A DNA stretch of 64,000 bases, taken from positions 77,859,564 through 77,923,563 of the forward strand of contig CM061245.1 in assembly GCA_030848705.1 (NCBI GenBank), read 5' to 3'. Shown piece after piece: positions 49,769 to 61,332 of the stretch. Positions within the stretch are counted from its first letter, which is position 1. Every line of letters begins with the position of its first letter. The notes beneath the pieces are model-generated. The model saw only the letters and a list, made by a program, of their open reading frames with translations, was not told the DNA's origin and ran no database searches. Source of the stretch: Heracleum sosnowskyi. Its lineage: Eukaryota > Streptophyta > Magnoliopsida > Apiales > Apiaceae. The position numbers and the translations under genes were made by a program.

Positions 49769-51030
49769 TGTTAGGTCCAAAGTATCGTAGAAGGGGGGGT
49801 TGAATACAATACTCACAAATTATTCAATTTCGTTCGCGGATAATTAATTGTGGTCTTGTCCAAAATGAAATTTACCAAATCAAAACACGAGTCGGGGAAT
49901 ATATCGTTTTATAAATATAAACCATGAAGGGTGCTACAATTCTAATCCGTAGGATTAGCTTCAATGAGTTCAGGTTACAGTAATCAATACAAATGATAGA
50001 ATTTAAGGCATTATAAATTTCTTCTGTAGAATTTCTCAAGCTCTTAACTTCACAAACGTAAATGATCAACTGTAAACTGACTGAAGATGACACTGTCTTC
50101 AATTCTCAGATTGTAGGCTTTTTGGAAAACTATCGAAGGCCAAGAGAAGATCCTAGCCATCCATTTCCTTGATCAACCTGACAAAGAAAAATACTTTTCA
50201 CCTGCTCCTTGATTTAAAAACTATCGAAAATGAGATTTTCTTTTTCCTTCGATAGATTTTAATAAAATCTATCGAAAAGAAATCTTTGTTTCTTTGAAAG
50301 AAGTTCGATAGTTTTAAGAATAAAACTATCAAACAATAGAGATTGTCCACTTCGATGGTTTCTTTAAAAAGAAATTGTCAAATACTTTTCCACTCTTTCG
50401 ATAGCTTTTAAGTAAACCTTCTTGATCTCTTTCGATAGTTTTTCATAAATGAAAACTATCGAGTGTCTTTAATTGCATTTTGATCCTTGAAGATTCTCTC
50501 TTTTTGCAGCAAGCATATTATACTTCCAATTTAACCTAAACATACATTATAATATTCTTTTCACTTCCAGGATGTTTCAGGTCTGACTTAATTCAATTTC
50601 TTTCGAGATGATAAACATCTTGATCTTTTAGTGCTGACAACTAGTGCAACTGGTCTGGTTCACAGATGACTAACACTTGATCAATACCTCTATGTCTTCA
50701 ATACAATACTGTTGATAAGTCCTTTGTCGTTCTGGTTGCTTCATTAAAATCACTGAAATCCTCTGGTACTAAATCTTTATCATTCAAATACTTCTGTAGT
50801 CTTGAAAGTCTTGTTTCTTAATTTGTCATTGAGGCTTGAACATATTAATGAACTTCTTTCCGTGACCTGTTTACGGACTTCAAGAATACATACCATATTT
50901 TGATTTTTTGAGTTTACCGTTTCTTCTTTTCTTTTGGATTCTTGTGCTTCTATTAATATTATAGTTTGTATTGTTCCTTTGTTGAGTTGTAGTTATCTCT
51001 GTTATATATTATGTTACATTACGCTTTACA
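49769..51030 (-). repeat. Element E 5' LTR (about 1262 bp) with TATCGA palindrome cluster
   Basis: The edges are TGTTAGGTCC and CTTTACA on the plus strand; the right edge is set by comparison with G's LTR, where CTTTACA abuts the PPT. Between 50125 and 50470 about ten CTATCGA/TCGATAG words are arranged as facing pairs, for example TCGATAGATTTT with AAAATCTATCGA. The U5 hairpin arms are at 49781-49789 and 49805-49813 with one C-A mismatch. Confidence 0.85.
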
Positions 51031-52063
51031 ATAGTTATTTGTATAACATAGCACCGAAAAATACTTTTTGGTGCCAAAATAAAAGTTGCACTCCAATGCT
51101 AGTTTCATAACTAGTTCCAAATTTATAAAACTTTATTAAATTTTACCTATTTCAATATACTTTTAGTATTTGGTCATGTACATTCCAATAATTATTTAAC
51201 TATTCCTCTCAATTTCTAATTATGGTTGATGTGGCAAGGATGGATGGATCCACCCTTGGTTTCAAATATAGAACCAAAGATGCATTTATGCATATTTCTA
51301 TTCAAATTTGAAACCCCTTTGGAGTTGAGTTTTTGTTTTTGCATTTGGTGCTATAATATAGCAATAGAACCAAGTATAACATTGCATTGGACTTGCTCTA
51401 AAGAATTTGCATATTTGGATGCAAATATGCATAAATGCATACTTGGTATCAAATTTGTATTTAAGGATGCATGTATGCACCTAGCCACATCATCAATCAA
51501 CCATAAATGTTGTGAAAGTTGTTTTACTCTATATGAAATCTGGGTGAATTGGATAAATTTTTTGTTAAATATGGAATTATTTGGTTGCAAAATATAACTA
51601 ATATTGAAGTGCATGTTAGATTTTAGCACCAAATATCACTTTTTGATGACACATTATAGGAATGACTATAACAATGTTGCATCTTGCTCAAAGGAATAGA
51701 AGCTATAAGTGTTTGTAAATAGCAGTCTCTTAGTTCATTTTTGTACTGAAGACAAGAGTTAGTATAGTTTACAAACACAGAGATATTGAAATATTATATT
51801 TGAAATTAGCTCTACCATGTTTTGACCCCAATCTTATTGACATAAATTACATAAATACACATAAATACATTAATGTCCAATTATCTCTATTTTTTTTGTT
51901 CTCAACAGATTTACCAACTTTCAGTTTATGTGTTTCTTGGTTTTATAGCTTTGCACAACTTTTTCCTTTTCCTAAATTTACCAAGAACTTATATTTTCCT
52001 CTGGACCGACAAAGTCGTATAACAAGTTGTCAAACAGCTCAACAAGCTTGGGTATGTCTTTAA
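51031..52063. other. Spacer with a MITE-like inverted-repeat element (about 51051-51650)
   Basis: The left end GCACCGAAAAATACTTTTTG at 51051 and the complement of the right end near 51650 align imperfectly over about 60 bp, including GGTGCNAAAAT and TGCACTNCAAT blocks. The interior has repeated ATGCAT-rich inverted segments. No clean target duplication was found. ORFs here are products of that symmetry. The remainder, 51651-52063, shows no features. Confidence 0.4.
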
Positions 52064-52444
52064 GAGCAACTCCAATAGTTGGCATCCTTCAAGGGGTGTC
52101 GGGGTGCCAATTTTGTCACATACTTAAAAATATTATTTTTTATACTTTCTCTTTTCTACATAATTTTTGGCACCCTTCTTTCAAAAAATACTCAAATGAT
52201 TGGCACCTCTAGATGCCAAGTTCATTAACTTTAACAAAAAAATGTATAATATAAATGTAATAGAGAAATGATATTTTATGATTATTGGAACCACAAATAA
52301 ATTGGTACTCTACTTTATGGGATGCCAACTATTGGCACCCCATGCATTTCATTTGGCATCCCAATAACTCTAATAGAGTGCTAACACGGGTGTCATGCCA
52401 TATGTCTTTAACACTCCTCTTGGCACCCCTTGTTGGAGTTGCTC
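52064..52444. mobile_element. PIF/Harbinger-type MITE (381 bp)
   Basis: The terminal inverted repeats are GAGCAACTCCAA at 52064 and TTGGAGTTGCTC at 52433-52444. The 3-bp duplication TAA is at 52061-52063 and 52445-52447. The interior has paired TTGGCACCCC/GGGGTGCCAA words. No ORF. Size, TIR and TSD fit a Tourist-like non-autonomous element. Confidence 0.85.
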
Positions 52445-53179
52445 TAAGTTATGTTCTGCAAGTTAAAAACATAAGTCTGTATATTTTCGTTTCCTTGTTG
52501 TGTAATTACCTGTCCCAAAAAAGTTGATAACTTAATCACTAATATGCCTAGTAACTCATATCTCATGTGTACAATCTTTTAAAGGAACCACAATTAGAAT
52601 GTTTTTTGATTTTTGTAAAACTTAGCGCAAATTCGTCTTTTGATAAGAATGTCATCATAAGTACGAATAGAGCAACTGATAAAATTTATTGTAAATGTAT
52701 CAAATGAAGATCCGAGGAACATGAAAACCACATCTTCCTTAAAATAGATGTGGCCCTTCTGGTATTGTGCTTAAGGTGAATATCTGGTATAAGAAACCTG
52801 CTTGAAAAAACAAACATACACAACTCTAATACACAAAAAAGGAATTTAAATCTTTGAAATTGAAACTCTAAAACTGTGCGAAGTCCTGTGGACAATTGTG
52901 TCTTTCGTAAACAAAGAGAGGAGGCCTCTTCATGTAGGGTAAATAGTAAGTTACATATTGGGTATTCTATTTTTGTAATTCTATTTTCATTGAATATTTT
53001 TCCAGGATAACTCCATTTTAGTAAGTCAACCCGAGAGAATTAGTGTTGAGGAGGGTTTTGATGTAAAAATATGACATAACATGGGTAAACTATATTATAT
53101 ATCATTTTGAAAAAAAAAAAAGAAACCATGCCATATATTGAGTTCCCTTTTTTGTGTCGTATCTTCTGGTTTTCTAAAA
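52445..53179. other. AT-rich spacer, nothing recognised
   Basis: I see no ORF, repeat terminus or RNA signature beyond an A-run near 53108. The last nine bases (53171-53179) are the left target duplication of the MULE-type element. Confidence 0.6.
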
Positions 53180-53679
53180 GGATTATTTATGACTTGACCA
53201 TTGAAGTTTGGACAAAAATATACATGAACCATTAAATTAGGAAAATGGACATTTCAACCATCCTGATTTGAAGATTGTACAGATTGACCACAAAGTTGCC
53301 GAAAAATTGGAAAGTGATGTGCACTCTTCGACAAGAGAGAGTGCAAACAAACCTTAATCAATATACACATAACCACTCGTGTTTAACAAAATGCACGTAT
53401 CAATTATTCTAGCACCAATGCTACAAAAAAAACATGAAATTAACATGATTTTAGTAGAAATAGTTAAAAAAAATATATTGTAAATTAAAAAGAATCAACA
53501 ATTAATAAAAAAAAATTTAAATTCGAGTTCAACAACTTAACGAAAATGAAGTTCATAAGATAATTCAACCATCCATCCAAGTAATTACAAAATAAACATC
53601 TATCAAATAACAACATAAACTTCACAATTTTTATCCAACACAACCACATCAAATTATAACTAAAACAATAAGGTCCACT

Positions 53680-53881
53680 CTAGTAAATAGCATTTGCAGT
53701 TTCTTGTGGAGATGCGATAATTTCTATTGGAGTTGACATTTCCTGGGGAGGTGTATTTGGACAAGATGAATCATTTGGAGGCAGTTTACTAGGCTGATTG
53801 AACAAACACTTAGAAACACTAGATCCATGAACTGATCCACCAAGTACATTAACACGAGGTAATGTTGTAAGCGACTGTAGA
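53680..53881 (-). pseudogene. Putative terminal exon of a captured gene in the MULE
   Basis: On the minus strand a TTATTGCAG acceptor is followed by a 202-bp open stretch. It reads LQSLTTLPRVNVLGGS, then a Ser/Asn/Pro-rich tail ending QETANAIY and TAG at 53680-53682. The composition (less AT-biased, no repeats) is unlike the flanks. The protein is not recognised. Completeness of the gene cannot be judged; intermediate exons between 53890 and 55257 are not clear to me, though an open stretch at 55018-55218 could be one. Confidence 0.35.
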
Positions 53882-55257
53882 CTGCAATAAGATACATTAC
53901 TTTGTTCTTATCAATTTGTATCTGCAAAGGAAAAGAGTAGCAGGAAGCGACAAATCTTACAATTTGTATAGGATAACTATTGCTTTTAAAAATAATGTGG
54001 ATATGTTACTAAATTTAGCATGTATAACTTTTGTAATCAATAGAATAAATTGGAACAAAAGTTTGAGTATTCAAACATATCAAATCAACCATGTTTCAAC
54101 ATGCATCAATGTTGATGTATGATCCCTACACAGATTATTGAAGATAATTCTAGCTTTAAAGCACAAAATAAATTTGAATCCGAATTTGCGTGGAGACTGC
54201 AATAACTCAACAATTGCAGACTTACTCATGATGCATATTCTAATATTAATATTTTGTGAAATTATGTAAGGCTCTCGACCTCTGCTAGAGGAAGATTTAA
54301 ATCACAGACCATTAAGAATGGAACATAAACCATCTAATTATGGGCCATAATTTTTAAATTGGCAATAGGAAAAAAGAGGAGACTAGAAAGCAACCAATCT
54401 ACTAGCCAAAGCTCCAATCAACATGAATCAATGATTCAAAGATGCTGATTAGCTAATTGGTGCTAATCATATAAGAATCAATAAACATCAAGTCTCACAC
54501 AATACTGACTATTAACTATTATTCCGACAACATGAAATAAAGAGAATGAAAAGCAACTAATCTCGGCAGGTGAAGTTTAAACAATAACAAACTATAGTAA
54601 TATTCAAATAAGATACACTGCGCACTTTTATAGAATTAAATGAGCAGGAATTAATTATAGACATAATATATGTATATTGCATATCAATATCTTGACCTGA
54701 CAAGGACAAATATTACTAAAATTAAAATTTTGATAACATTAACAACGCAAAGCACTGTCCAGTGGCCATCACTATGTAGGCAATAAGGAAAAAGAGACGA
54801 TTAAAAGAAAATCAATTCCCTCAGCAAAGTTGCCATCAATTACAATAAACTCAACCGATTTTCCATTTAAAAGTAAACATTCAACATAAAACTGGTTTAA
54901 GAATCAAAATCAGTTTGATTAACATTTACTTTCAGGGAAAGTCGGATTAGGAAGATGAGAAATGATAGTATACCGATATAAAAGAGGCAGGTGAACTTCA
55001 ATTTTTTTTCAGACATGTCATATAAAATTAACGCATCCATATATTTTAGAATCAACGAATCCCTTACTCCTCTCATGTGTTTTTGGATAAACGTTTTCAA
55101 CACTCCCTAAGATCATAAGAAATGGCTTTCGTGCCAGTATTTGTTTATCCAAAATTGATCTAGTTAACATATAATCATCTAATTTCATATTATATAAATC
55201 ATAAATAACACAAAACATATCTAACTAACTCAATTGAATCAAATCAAACATTAATAC

Positions 55258-55389
55258 CTCAATTGTGGAGGACGAGCAAGAGCGGTATATGATCTTTCCT
55301 GATGAATGAGATGAGATGGTGATGATGAATGAAGGTGTTGAGTTCTTCACGTATTGATACGGAGAATTGCTTCGTTCTCCAGTAGACAT
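55258..55389 (-). pseudogene. Putative first exon of a captured gene in the MULE
   Basis: The ATG at 55389 opens exactly 44 codons (MSTGERSNSPYQYVKN, then Ser-rich SFIITISSHSSG) up to a GAG|GTATTA donor-like site at 55257. Position just inside the right terminal repeat is usual for Pack-MULE-captured genes, which often use the terminal repeat as promoter. The family is not recognised. Confidence 0.35.
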
Positions 55390-55713
55390 TTTCCCTAATT
55401 GATTGTTTATATGTATTTATATTTATCTATTGTATACACTCTTGAATTATTGAGATGTGTGTGAATATCAGATGAGAGAATCGGGGGCAGAGAGGGAGAG
55501 AGCTAAGTGACGATGTGAGACAAAGCGAGATAGATAAATACATGGATTACATTTGCTTTTGTCCCAAAGGTTGTAATAGTAACAAGAATTTTTCAGTCAA
55601 TTTATGGTTCATGTATATGGCCTAAACCATGATCCATGGACTGTCCATTTTTCTAGTTTAGTGGTTGATGTGTATTTCCGTCCAAACTTGGATGGTTAAG
55701 TTATAGATAAGCC

Positions 55714-56869
55714 TTTCTAAAATTATAAAACTTTTTTAATTTGTATAGTAAAATAGTAAAAAATAACTCAAATGAGTTTTCAGAGGTTTTCTAACTTTTA
55801 GTTGTACTTGTATATTTTGGAAAACCAGTTTTACAAAAAATAAATAAAGAAATAAGAAAACCTTGTTTTTTAATTTTCCCTAGTATTATTTTCGTTTTCT
55901 TTTATGGAAGGACTGGAGTGCTTATTATACATATCTTGAGTAAGAAAAAAAGCTTGAAACCGTAAATAAACAATAGAACAAACCATCCAAGAATAATCGC
56001 TATAACTCGGCTCGTAACGGGCCGGCTCGGAATCGGCACAAACCGATGTACGAAACGGGGCGTATATGAGTTCTAGAATTTTGAATCGGGATCGGCACGG
56101 ATCAACACGCGACCCACAACCCGCTTGGTACTCAACCCGTCCCGGCACACGACCCGCCCCGGCTCGCCAACTCGCGTAGCACACTCAGCTCGCTATTAGC
56201 ATATTATCGAGAATCATGTGGAAGTTGCATGTGTATTCGTAGTTCTTACCAAAACTTCTTTTAAGTTGCATATTTAAACATTTTAATGCTTATCAGCTTG
56301 CACTATATGTACACATAATAAACTCTAGATTTTAATAACTCGCTTGGCACTCTCGGCTTGCCAAGGCCCGCTTATACAATTACGTTCGAGTCCGCTTTTA
56401 GTCCGCTAATAGTTCTAGATTTTTTGTTTTTTATTTTTAAAATTTGTTTGGTTTGTATTTCTTTTAATATGTTAATGTAGTTTGTTCCGTTTTTTAAGAG
56501 AGAAGTACTCTCAAATTATTTGTAAAATATTTTTTAATTAATAAAATTTATAGAGGTACCGTCCTCTTTTATTCCAAAAAGATTCGTATAATTTTAAATG
56601 ATATTTAATCAAATAAAAAGTTAAAAACAAATTGAACTGCCCCGCCCGCCAACCCGCCTGTACGTGCACGAGGTAGACTTTCTTGAACACTGCACGGCCC
56701 GACACGGCTCAACACCGGGGATGTGCCGGTCCTGTCCTCCTTCAACGCCAACTTGGCACTTAAAAAACCCGACACGGCACGGCTCGCCCGCCCGTTTGGC
56801 CACCTCTAATCCTTAGTCCTACTATCAGTATTTTGATCGTACCCATGCATGACAGACAATAAGAATACA
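55714..56869. other. Spacer with two GC-rich blocks of probable transposon origin
   Basis: Most is AT-rich. GC-rich blocks at about 55990-56180 and 56630-56805 contain repeated GGCACGG, CGGCTCG and CCCGCC words. The second, on the minus strand, begins AGAGGTGGCCAAACGGGC, a sequence common at the ends of plant non-autonomous DNA transposons (hAT-like). I could not find the matching left terminus. ORFs there are composition artefacts. Confidence 0.4.
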
Positions 56870-57943
56870 TGTTAATATTATTATTTTTATTAAAAAGTAT
56901 TTACATATAATACATTTTAGGGGTATTGAGATATTACTTTTATGAGTAAATAGCACTTTACATCCATTATCTTTAGTCACTTTTTCGATTTAGTCTCAAA
57001 TTTTTAATGTTGGCAAAATGCATCCCTTAACTTTAAATTTCGCTTCGTATTGCATCTTTTTAATCATTTTTCGTCCAAACAAAGCAAATCCAAAGTTGAG
57101 GGATGCATTATGTCGACAATAAAAGTTTGAGACCAAATCGAAAAAGTGACTAAAGTTAAGGGGTGCAAAATGCTATTTACTCTACTTTTATTTGTATTAT
57201 TGAGAATAGGGAAATTCCTTATCGATGCTTGGAGTTACTTGGTATGTATTATGCTCCAAGTCAATTTTTATGTATTTAAGTATTGATTTGGTGAATGAAT
57301 GAATTATAAACTTGAGAGCATATTTATCATGGTATCAAGAACCTAGGTTATCCCGGTAAAAGTTTTCGGGTGCGAGAAACATCAAGTAGGTGCGAGAATA
57401 ATTAATAGTACGAGAGTTTGTAGTGTGTGAAGAATCCTGCAAAAGTTTGTGGGTGAGAAAATAACACTACGAGAATTCGTGGTGCGTGAAGAATCCCTCA
57501 AGAGTTTGTAGGTTGAGGAAAAAAAAACTTCCGAGAGTTTGTGGGTGAAAAAAATTAAAAAAATATGACAGAAAATACAACGATAATGATGATGGATTCT
57601 TGTTAACAAAGATATGATGATGACGAAGATAAAGAGAATAATCACAACAAGGAAGGTGATTCAAATGAATCTATAATGATTGGAGCGGATTATTCAATTT
57701 TTTTTAAATTTTGGCAAACTCTCGATAAAGTATTCTGAGTTTGAGGGCAAATGATAATATTATTATTAAAAAAATATTTACATACAATTATATTTTGGGG
57801 TATTGAGATATTACTATTATTTATATGATTGAAACTAGGGAAATTCGTGTTTGGAGTTGCTTGATATGTCTTGTGCTCAAAGTCAGTTTTTATGTATTTA
57901 AGTATTGATTTGGAGAATTATAAACTTGATAGCATATTTATCA
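56870..57943 (+). mobile_element. TRIM (terminal-repeat retrotransposon in miniature) with a MITE in its left LTR
   Basis: LTRs at 56870-57329 (212 bp once the MITE and its duplication are removed) and 57752-57943 (192 bp) share start TGNTAATATTATTATT and end AGCATATTTATCA. TSD ATACA at 56865-56869 and 57944-57948. A PBS, TGGTATCAAGAAC, starts at 57330 immediately after the left LTR. The 422-bp interior is non-coding and has a repeated GAGAATTCGTGGTGCGTGAAG-type unit of about 60-70 bp. A purine-rich GAGGGCAAA abuts the right LTR. The PBS differs from the Sirevirus one by a shifted GA. Confidence 0.85.
56944..57182. mobile_element. MULE-type MITE (239 bp)
   Basis: Perfect 9-bp duplication TACTTTTAT at 56935-56943 and 57183-57191. 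Inverted repeats of about 55 bp: GAGTAAATAGCACTTTACATC at the left against GAGTAAATAGCATTTTGCACC as the complement of the right, continuing through TTTAGTCACTTTTTCGATTT. The other TRIM LTR (57752-57943) preserves the empty site. No coding capacity. Confidence 0.9.
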
Positions 57944-57957
57944 ATACAAGAGTACAC

Positions 57958-58925
57958 TGAAAATCGACTACAGATCTTGTGTGCTTCAACACGGCAAGGG
58001 TAACGTAGAACAAGTATTCAACTGCTCTGAGTTAATAACGTAGATTTAAATGTAACTGCAAACAAAAACTTCAAGCTTTAATCATGATTACCTTCTCTTA
58101 CTACTGAGCTCAATCCCCAACTCCGACCTTTTTGTGCAAAATATTAAGTAGGAACCCTGAAAGTTATGATTCAAATTCACAATCATCTAAGTCGGTCACT
58201 GAATGCAGTTTGCTACTCCAGTAAAGCTCTGAACCTACTGATGGGAAAAAGTGACCACAACGGTAACAACTAAGTGCGGAATTAACTTCGTTGGACAAAC
58301 TTATCTCTACTTGTATGAACCTTCGATGAAAAAAACAAGTAAAGCAACAATAAACGAAAAACAAGACACCAAAAGTTATACGTGGAAAACCCCCTCAAAG
58401 GCAAGGAGTAAAACCACGGGACCGTAGTCCACCCAAACAATTCACTATCACAAATTATATGGGAATACACCAAGTATTCTCTAGACAAAACTAGAGGAAT
58501 ACAATCACCTTCACACTCTTGGAATAAGCCGTCAAAAGTATGAAATCAAAATAAGACAACAATGAGAAAAACCCACGGGGAGGTTTACCCTCACCATGGT
58601 GCAAACAGTTCTGTTAAGCCCCTTAAGAAACTGACCTCTGGACCTCAGAATCCGATCTTCACCGTTCATAATTTAGATATCGGTGTAAGGAAGTTGCTGT
58701 CCAAAATTCAGGACGATCCGACCAGTAGAACTCTGGGAATCGCAAATACAAGACAACTTGTGCAAGCAGAAAAATTCCTACGAATTTTTCACTCTAGATC
58801 TCTCTTGTGTCTAATTTTCCTCTCTCTTGTTTTTATTATAATCCTCTTATAATTATATATATGGTTCCCTTATTTTTATCTCCTTGTGGGCTTTTAATCT
58901 TATAGATAGAAACTAAAACCCAACA
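57958..58925 (-). repeat. Element H 3' LTR (about 968 bp)
   Basis: On the minus strand it starts TGTTGGGTTTTAGTTTC at 58925, directly next to a PPT. The other edge is placed at a TG near 57958 but is not confirmed. It contains a GTGGAAAACCCCCTC / ACCACGGGACC segment typical of Tnt1/Tork-type LTRs. The matching LTR is not in the window. Confidence 0.6.
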
Positions 58926-58938
58926 AATCTCCCCCTTT
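58926..58938 (-). other. Element H polypurine tract
   Basis: AATCTCCCCCTTT is the complement of AAAGGGGGAGATT and abuts the LTR. Confidence 0.85.
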
Positions 58939-58942
58939 CTAA

Positions 58943-60205
58943 CTATGAGAAAGAGTTCGCCATTCCGGCGATTGAACAACATACCTTCAACTTTCCTTTA
59001 GCTAAAGACTTTGTCAACATATTAGAACCATTATCATCGGTGTGTACCTTGTCCACTTCAAACAACCCTTCTGCAAGAGCGTCTCTAATCCAATGATATC
59101 TCATATCGATATGCTTCATTCTTGCATGAAATGTAGGATGTTTAGCTATGTCAATAGTTGCTTGATTATCACAAAAAACCACATAGCGTTGTTGCAGAAA
59201 GCCCAGTTCCTGTATCAACCTCTTCAACCACAACAACTCTTTACAAGCTTCAGTTGCTGCTACATACTCTGCCTCCCCCGTAGAAAGTGAAACACCCTTT
59301 TGTAACCTAGATTGCCATGAGATTGCTCCCCCTGCCAAAGTCATCAAATATCCAGAAGTAGATTTCAACGAATCCTTATCTCCTGCCAAGTCAGAATCTG
59401 TATATCCAACAAGAACTGGTTTACCATTCCCAAATGTCAAACCCAATTTGGAAGTACCTCTAAGATATCTCATAATCCACTTAATTGTTTCCCAATTCTT
59501 CTTACCTGGATTTGTTAGATAACGACTTACAACACCAACTGCAAAGGCTATATCAGGTCTCGTAGATACCATAGCATACATCAAACTTCCTACTGTTGAG
59601 GCATATGGAACTCCATCCATCTCTGCAATTTCTTCCTTCGTAGAAGGAGAATCATTTCCAGTTAACTTAAAGTTGGTAGTAAGAGGAGAACTAACAACTT
59701 TAGATTTATCCATGTTGAACCTGCAAAGCACCTTCTCAATATACTGCTCCTGTGATATATACAACTTATTGGCCACTCTGTCTCGATGAATACAAATGCC
59801 AAGAATCTGTTTCACTGGCCCCAAGTCCTTCATAGCAAAGGACTTACTTAACTGTTGCTTCAACTAGGAAATTCTTCCAGCATTTTTGCCAACAATAAGC
59901 ATGTCATCCACATAGAGCAATAATATTTTAAAATCATCATCTGCAAATTTCTGAACAAAAACACAATGGTCAGAAACAGTCTTACGGTAGCCTTGCTCCT
60001 TCATAAACGACTCAAACTTTTTATACCATCGTCGAGGTGCCTGCTTCAAACCATATAGACTCTTAAGAAGTCTACAAACATAATCCTCTTTACCTCTTAC
60101 ATGAAAACCTTCAGGTTGTTCCATGTAGATTTATTTGTCCAAGTCACCATGCAGAAAAGCTGTCTTGACATCCATTTGTTCAACCTCCAAATCAAGACTA
60201 GCTGC
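58943..60205 (-). pseudogene. pol: Element H pol remnant: RT and RNase H of a Tnt1/Tork-like copia
   Basis: From the right, LEVEQMDVKTAFLHGDLDK is cut by a TAA at 60131-60133; then MEQPEGFHV, SLYGLKQAPRRWYKKF and LLLYVDDMLIVGKN (RT) lead to a TAG at 59864-59866; then KDLGPVKQILG, PYASTVGSLMYAM and the RNase H signature FCDNQATIDIAKHP with DMRYHWIRD. All three parts share one frame, so only two stop substitutions separate them. Upstream parts of pol are missing because G inserted at GCTGC (60201-60205). The VGSLMYAM, RYHWIRDAL and VDKVHTDDN motifs are characteristic of the Tork/Tnt1 group, not the Sireviruses. Confidence 0.9.
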
Positions 60206-61320
60206 TGTTAGGTCCAAAGTATCGTAGAAGGGGGGGGGGGGGGTTGAATACGATACTCACAAATAATTGAATTTCGTTCGCGGATTAATCATTCAGTTCT
60301 ATAACAAAATTAAACACACCAAATCAAACCAAGAGTCGGGGAATATATCTTTTTATAAATATAAACCTCGAGGGGTGCTACAATTTCTAATCCGTAGATT
60401 AGCTTCAATGAGTTCTAGGTTAATCACAATCAATACAATGATAGAAATTTGAGCAATATTAATTTCTTCAGTAATCTCTCTGGCTCAAACTCTCTCTTAG
60501 TAATTGCTACTGTGAAGAACCTCGACTGAAGAAGACACACTTCCTCTGTTAGTAATTGTAGACTTGATTTGAAAAACCATCGAACCAAAAGAATTGGTTT
60601 ATTCTTGGTCGTTGGATCTTCATCAATCTGACAAAAAAAGTAAACTTTTCACCTGCTCCTCCATTTTGAAAACTATCGAATGAATAAAGAAATTTACCAT
60701 TCGATAGTTTTTAAATAAAAACTATCGAAAACTAAATTACTTTATTCTAGATTTCAGATGGTTTTCTTAAATCACATTCGATGGTTTTCTAAATAGAAAA
60801 ACCATCGAAACCTTTTCTTGTACTTAACCATTTAGAAAAGCTTCTGTACTCCAGGGTGTTTCAGTTTTAGACTGTATCAATTTCTTCTGAGATGATAAAA
60901 CAACTTGATCTTTTTAAGTGCCGTCACCTAGTGCAACTGGTCTGGTTCACAGATGAATAACACTTGATCAATTCTTCTTCTATGTCTTGAATTCAATGCT
61001 GCTGATAAGTCCTTTGTCGTTCTGGTTGCTTCGATTAAATCACTGGAATCCTGTGGTACTTAACCCTAAATCATTCACATACTTCTGTCGTCTTGAAAGT
61101 CTTGTTTCTTTTGTTGTCACTGAGGCTTGAACATTTTCATTAACTTCTTTCCGTGACCTGTTTACGGACTTCAAGAATACATAACGTATTTTGATTTTTT
61201 GAGTTTACCTTTTCTTCTTCGATTCTGGATTCCTGTGCTTCTGTTAATACTATTGTCTGTCTTGTCCTTTGTTGAGTTGTAGTTATCTCTTTTACTTCTT
61301 ATGTTACATTATGCTTTACA
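60206..61320 (-). repeat. Element G 3' LTR (1115 bp)
   Basis: Edges TGTTAGGTCC and GCTTTACA, the latter abutting the PPT. Seven CTATCGA/CCATCGA words lie at 60580-60815, many as facing pairs. The U5 hairpin arms AGTATCGTA (60219-60227) and TACGATACT (60249-60257) pair perfectly. The loop holds fourteen consecutive G on the plus strand (60230-60243). Confidence 0.9.
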
Positions 61321-61332
61321 ATCTCCCCCTAT
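61321..61332 (-). other. Element G polypurine tract
   Basis: ATCTCCCCCTAT is the complement of ATAGGGGGAGAT and lies directly next to the LTR. Confidence 0.85.

Larger units (their letters stand above)
46877..51030 (-). mobile_element. Element E: Sirevirus-like copia, 5' portion, host of element C
   Basis: On the minus strand: LTR (51030 to 49769), PBS (49755-49766), gag (49609 to 47212) and the protease part of pol (to 46877). The frame of pol resumes across element C at 20255. LTR relationship to G is clear (same TGTTAGGTCC end, same TATCGA words). Gag carries several stops and a frameshift, so E is old and dead. Confidence 0.9.
53180..55713. mobile_element. Pack-MULE-like non-autonomous Mutator element (2534 bp)
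   Basis: Perfect 9-bp duplication TTTCTAAAA at 53171-53179 and 55714-55722, the Mutator hallmark. Long terminal inverted repeats: GGATTATTTATGACTTGACC at the left pairs with a GGCTTATCTATAACTTAACC complement at the right, and similarity continues for more than 70 bp (AAGTTTGGAC, AAAAATGGACA). No transposase is present. The interior contains gene-like exons on the minus strand, which suggests capture of host sequence. Confidence 0.85.

Noticed and set aside
51226..51597. 123-codon ORF with several Cys and Trp
   Set aside because: It lies inside an imperfect inverted-repeat element and has an equivalent on the opposite strand; product of DNA symmetry.
55870..56184. 104-codon ORF rich in Arg and Gly
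   Set aside because: GC-rich repeated words of a transposon-like block explain it; neighbouring frames are equally open.
57330..57751. Possible coding region in the TRIM interior
   Set aside because: The open stretches come from a diverged tandem unit; no gag or pol motif and many stops.
58562..58852. 96-codon ORF ending in a hydrophobic stretch
   Set aside because: It lies wholly in the element H LTR and would be antisense; LTR regulatory sequence is the better explanation.
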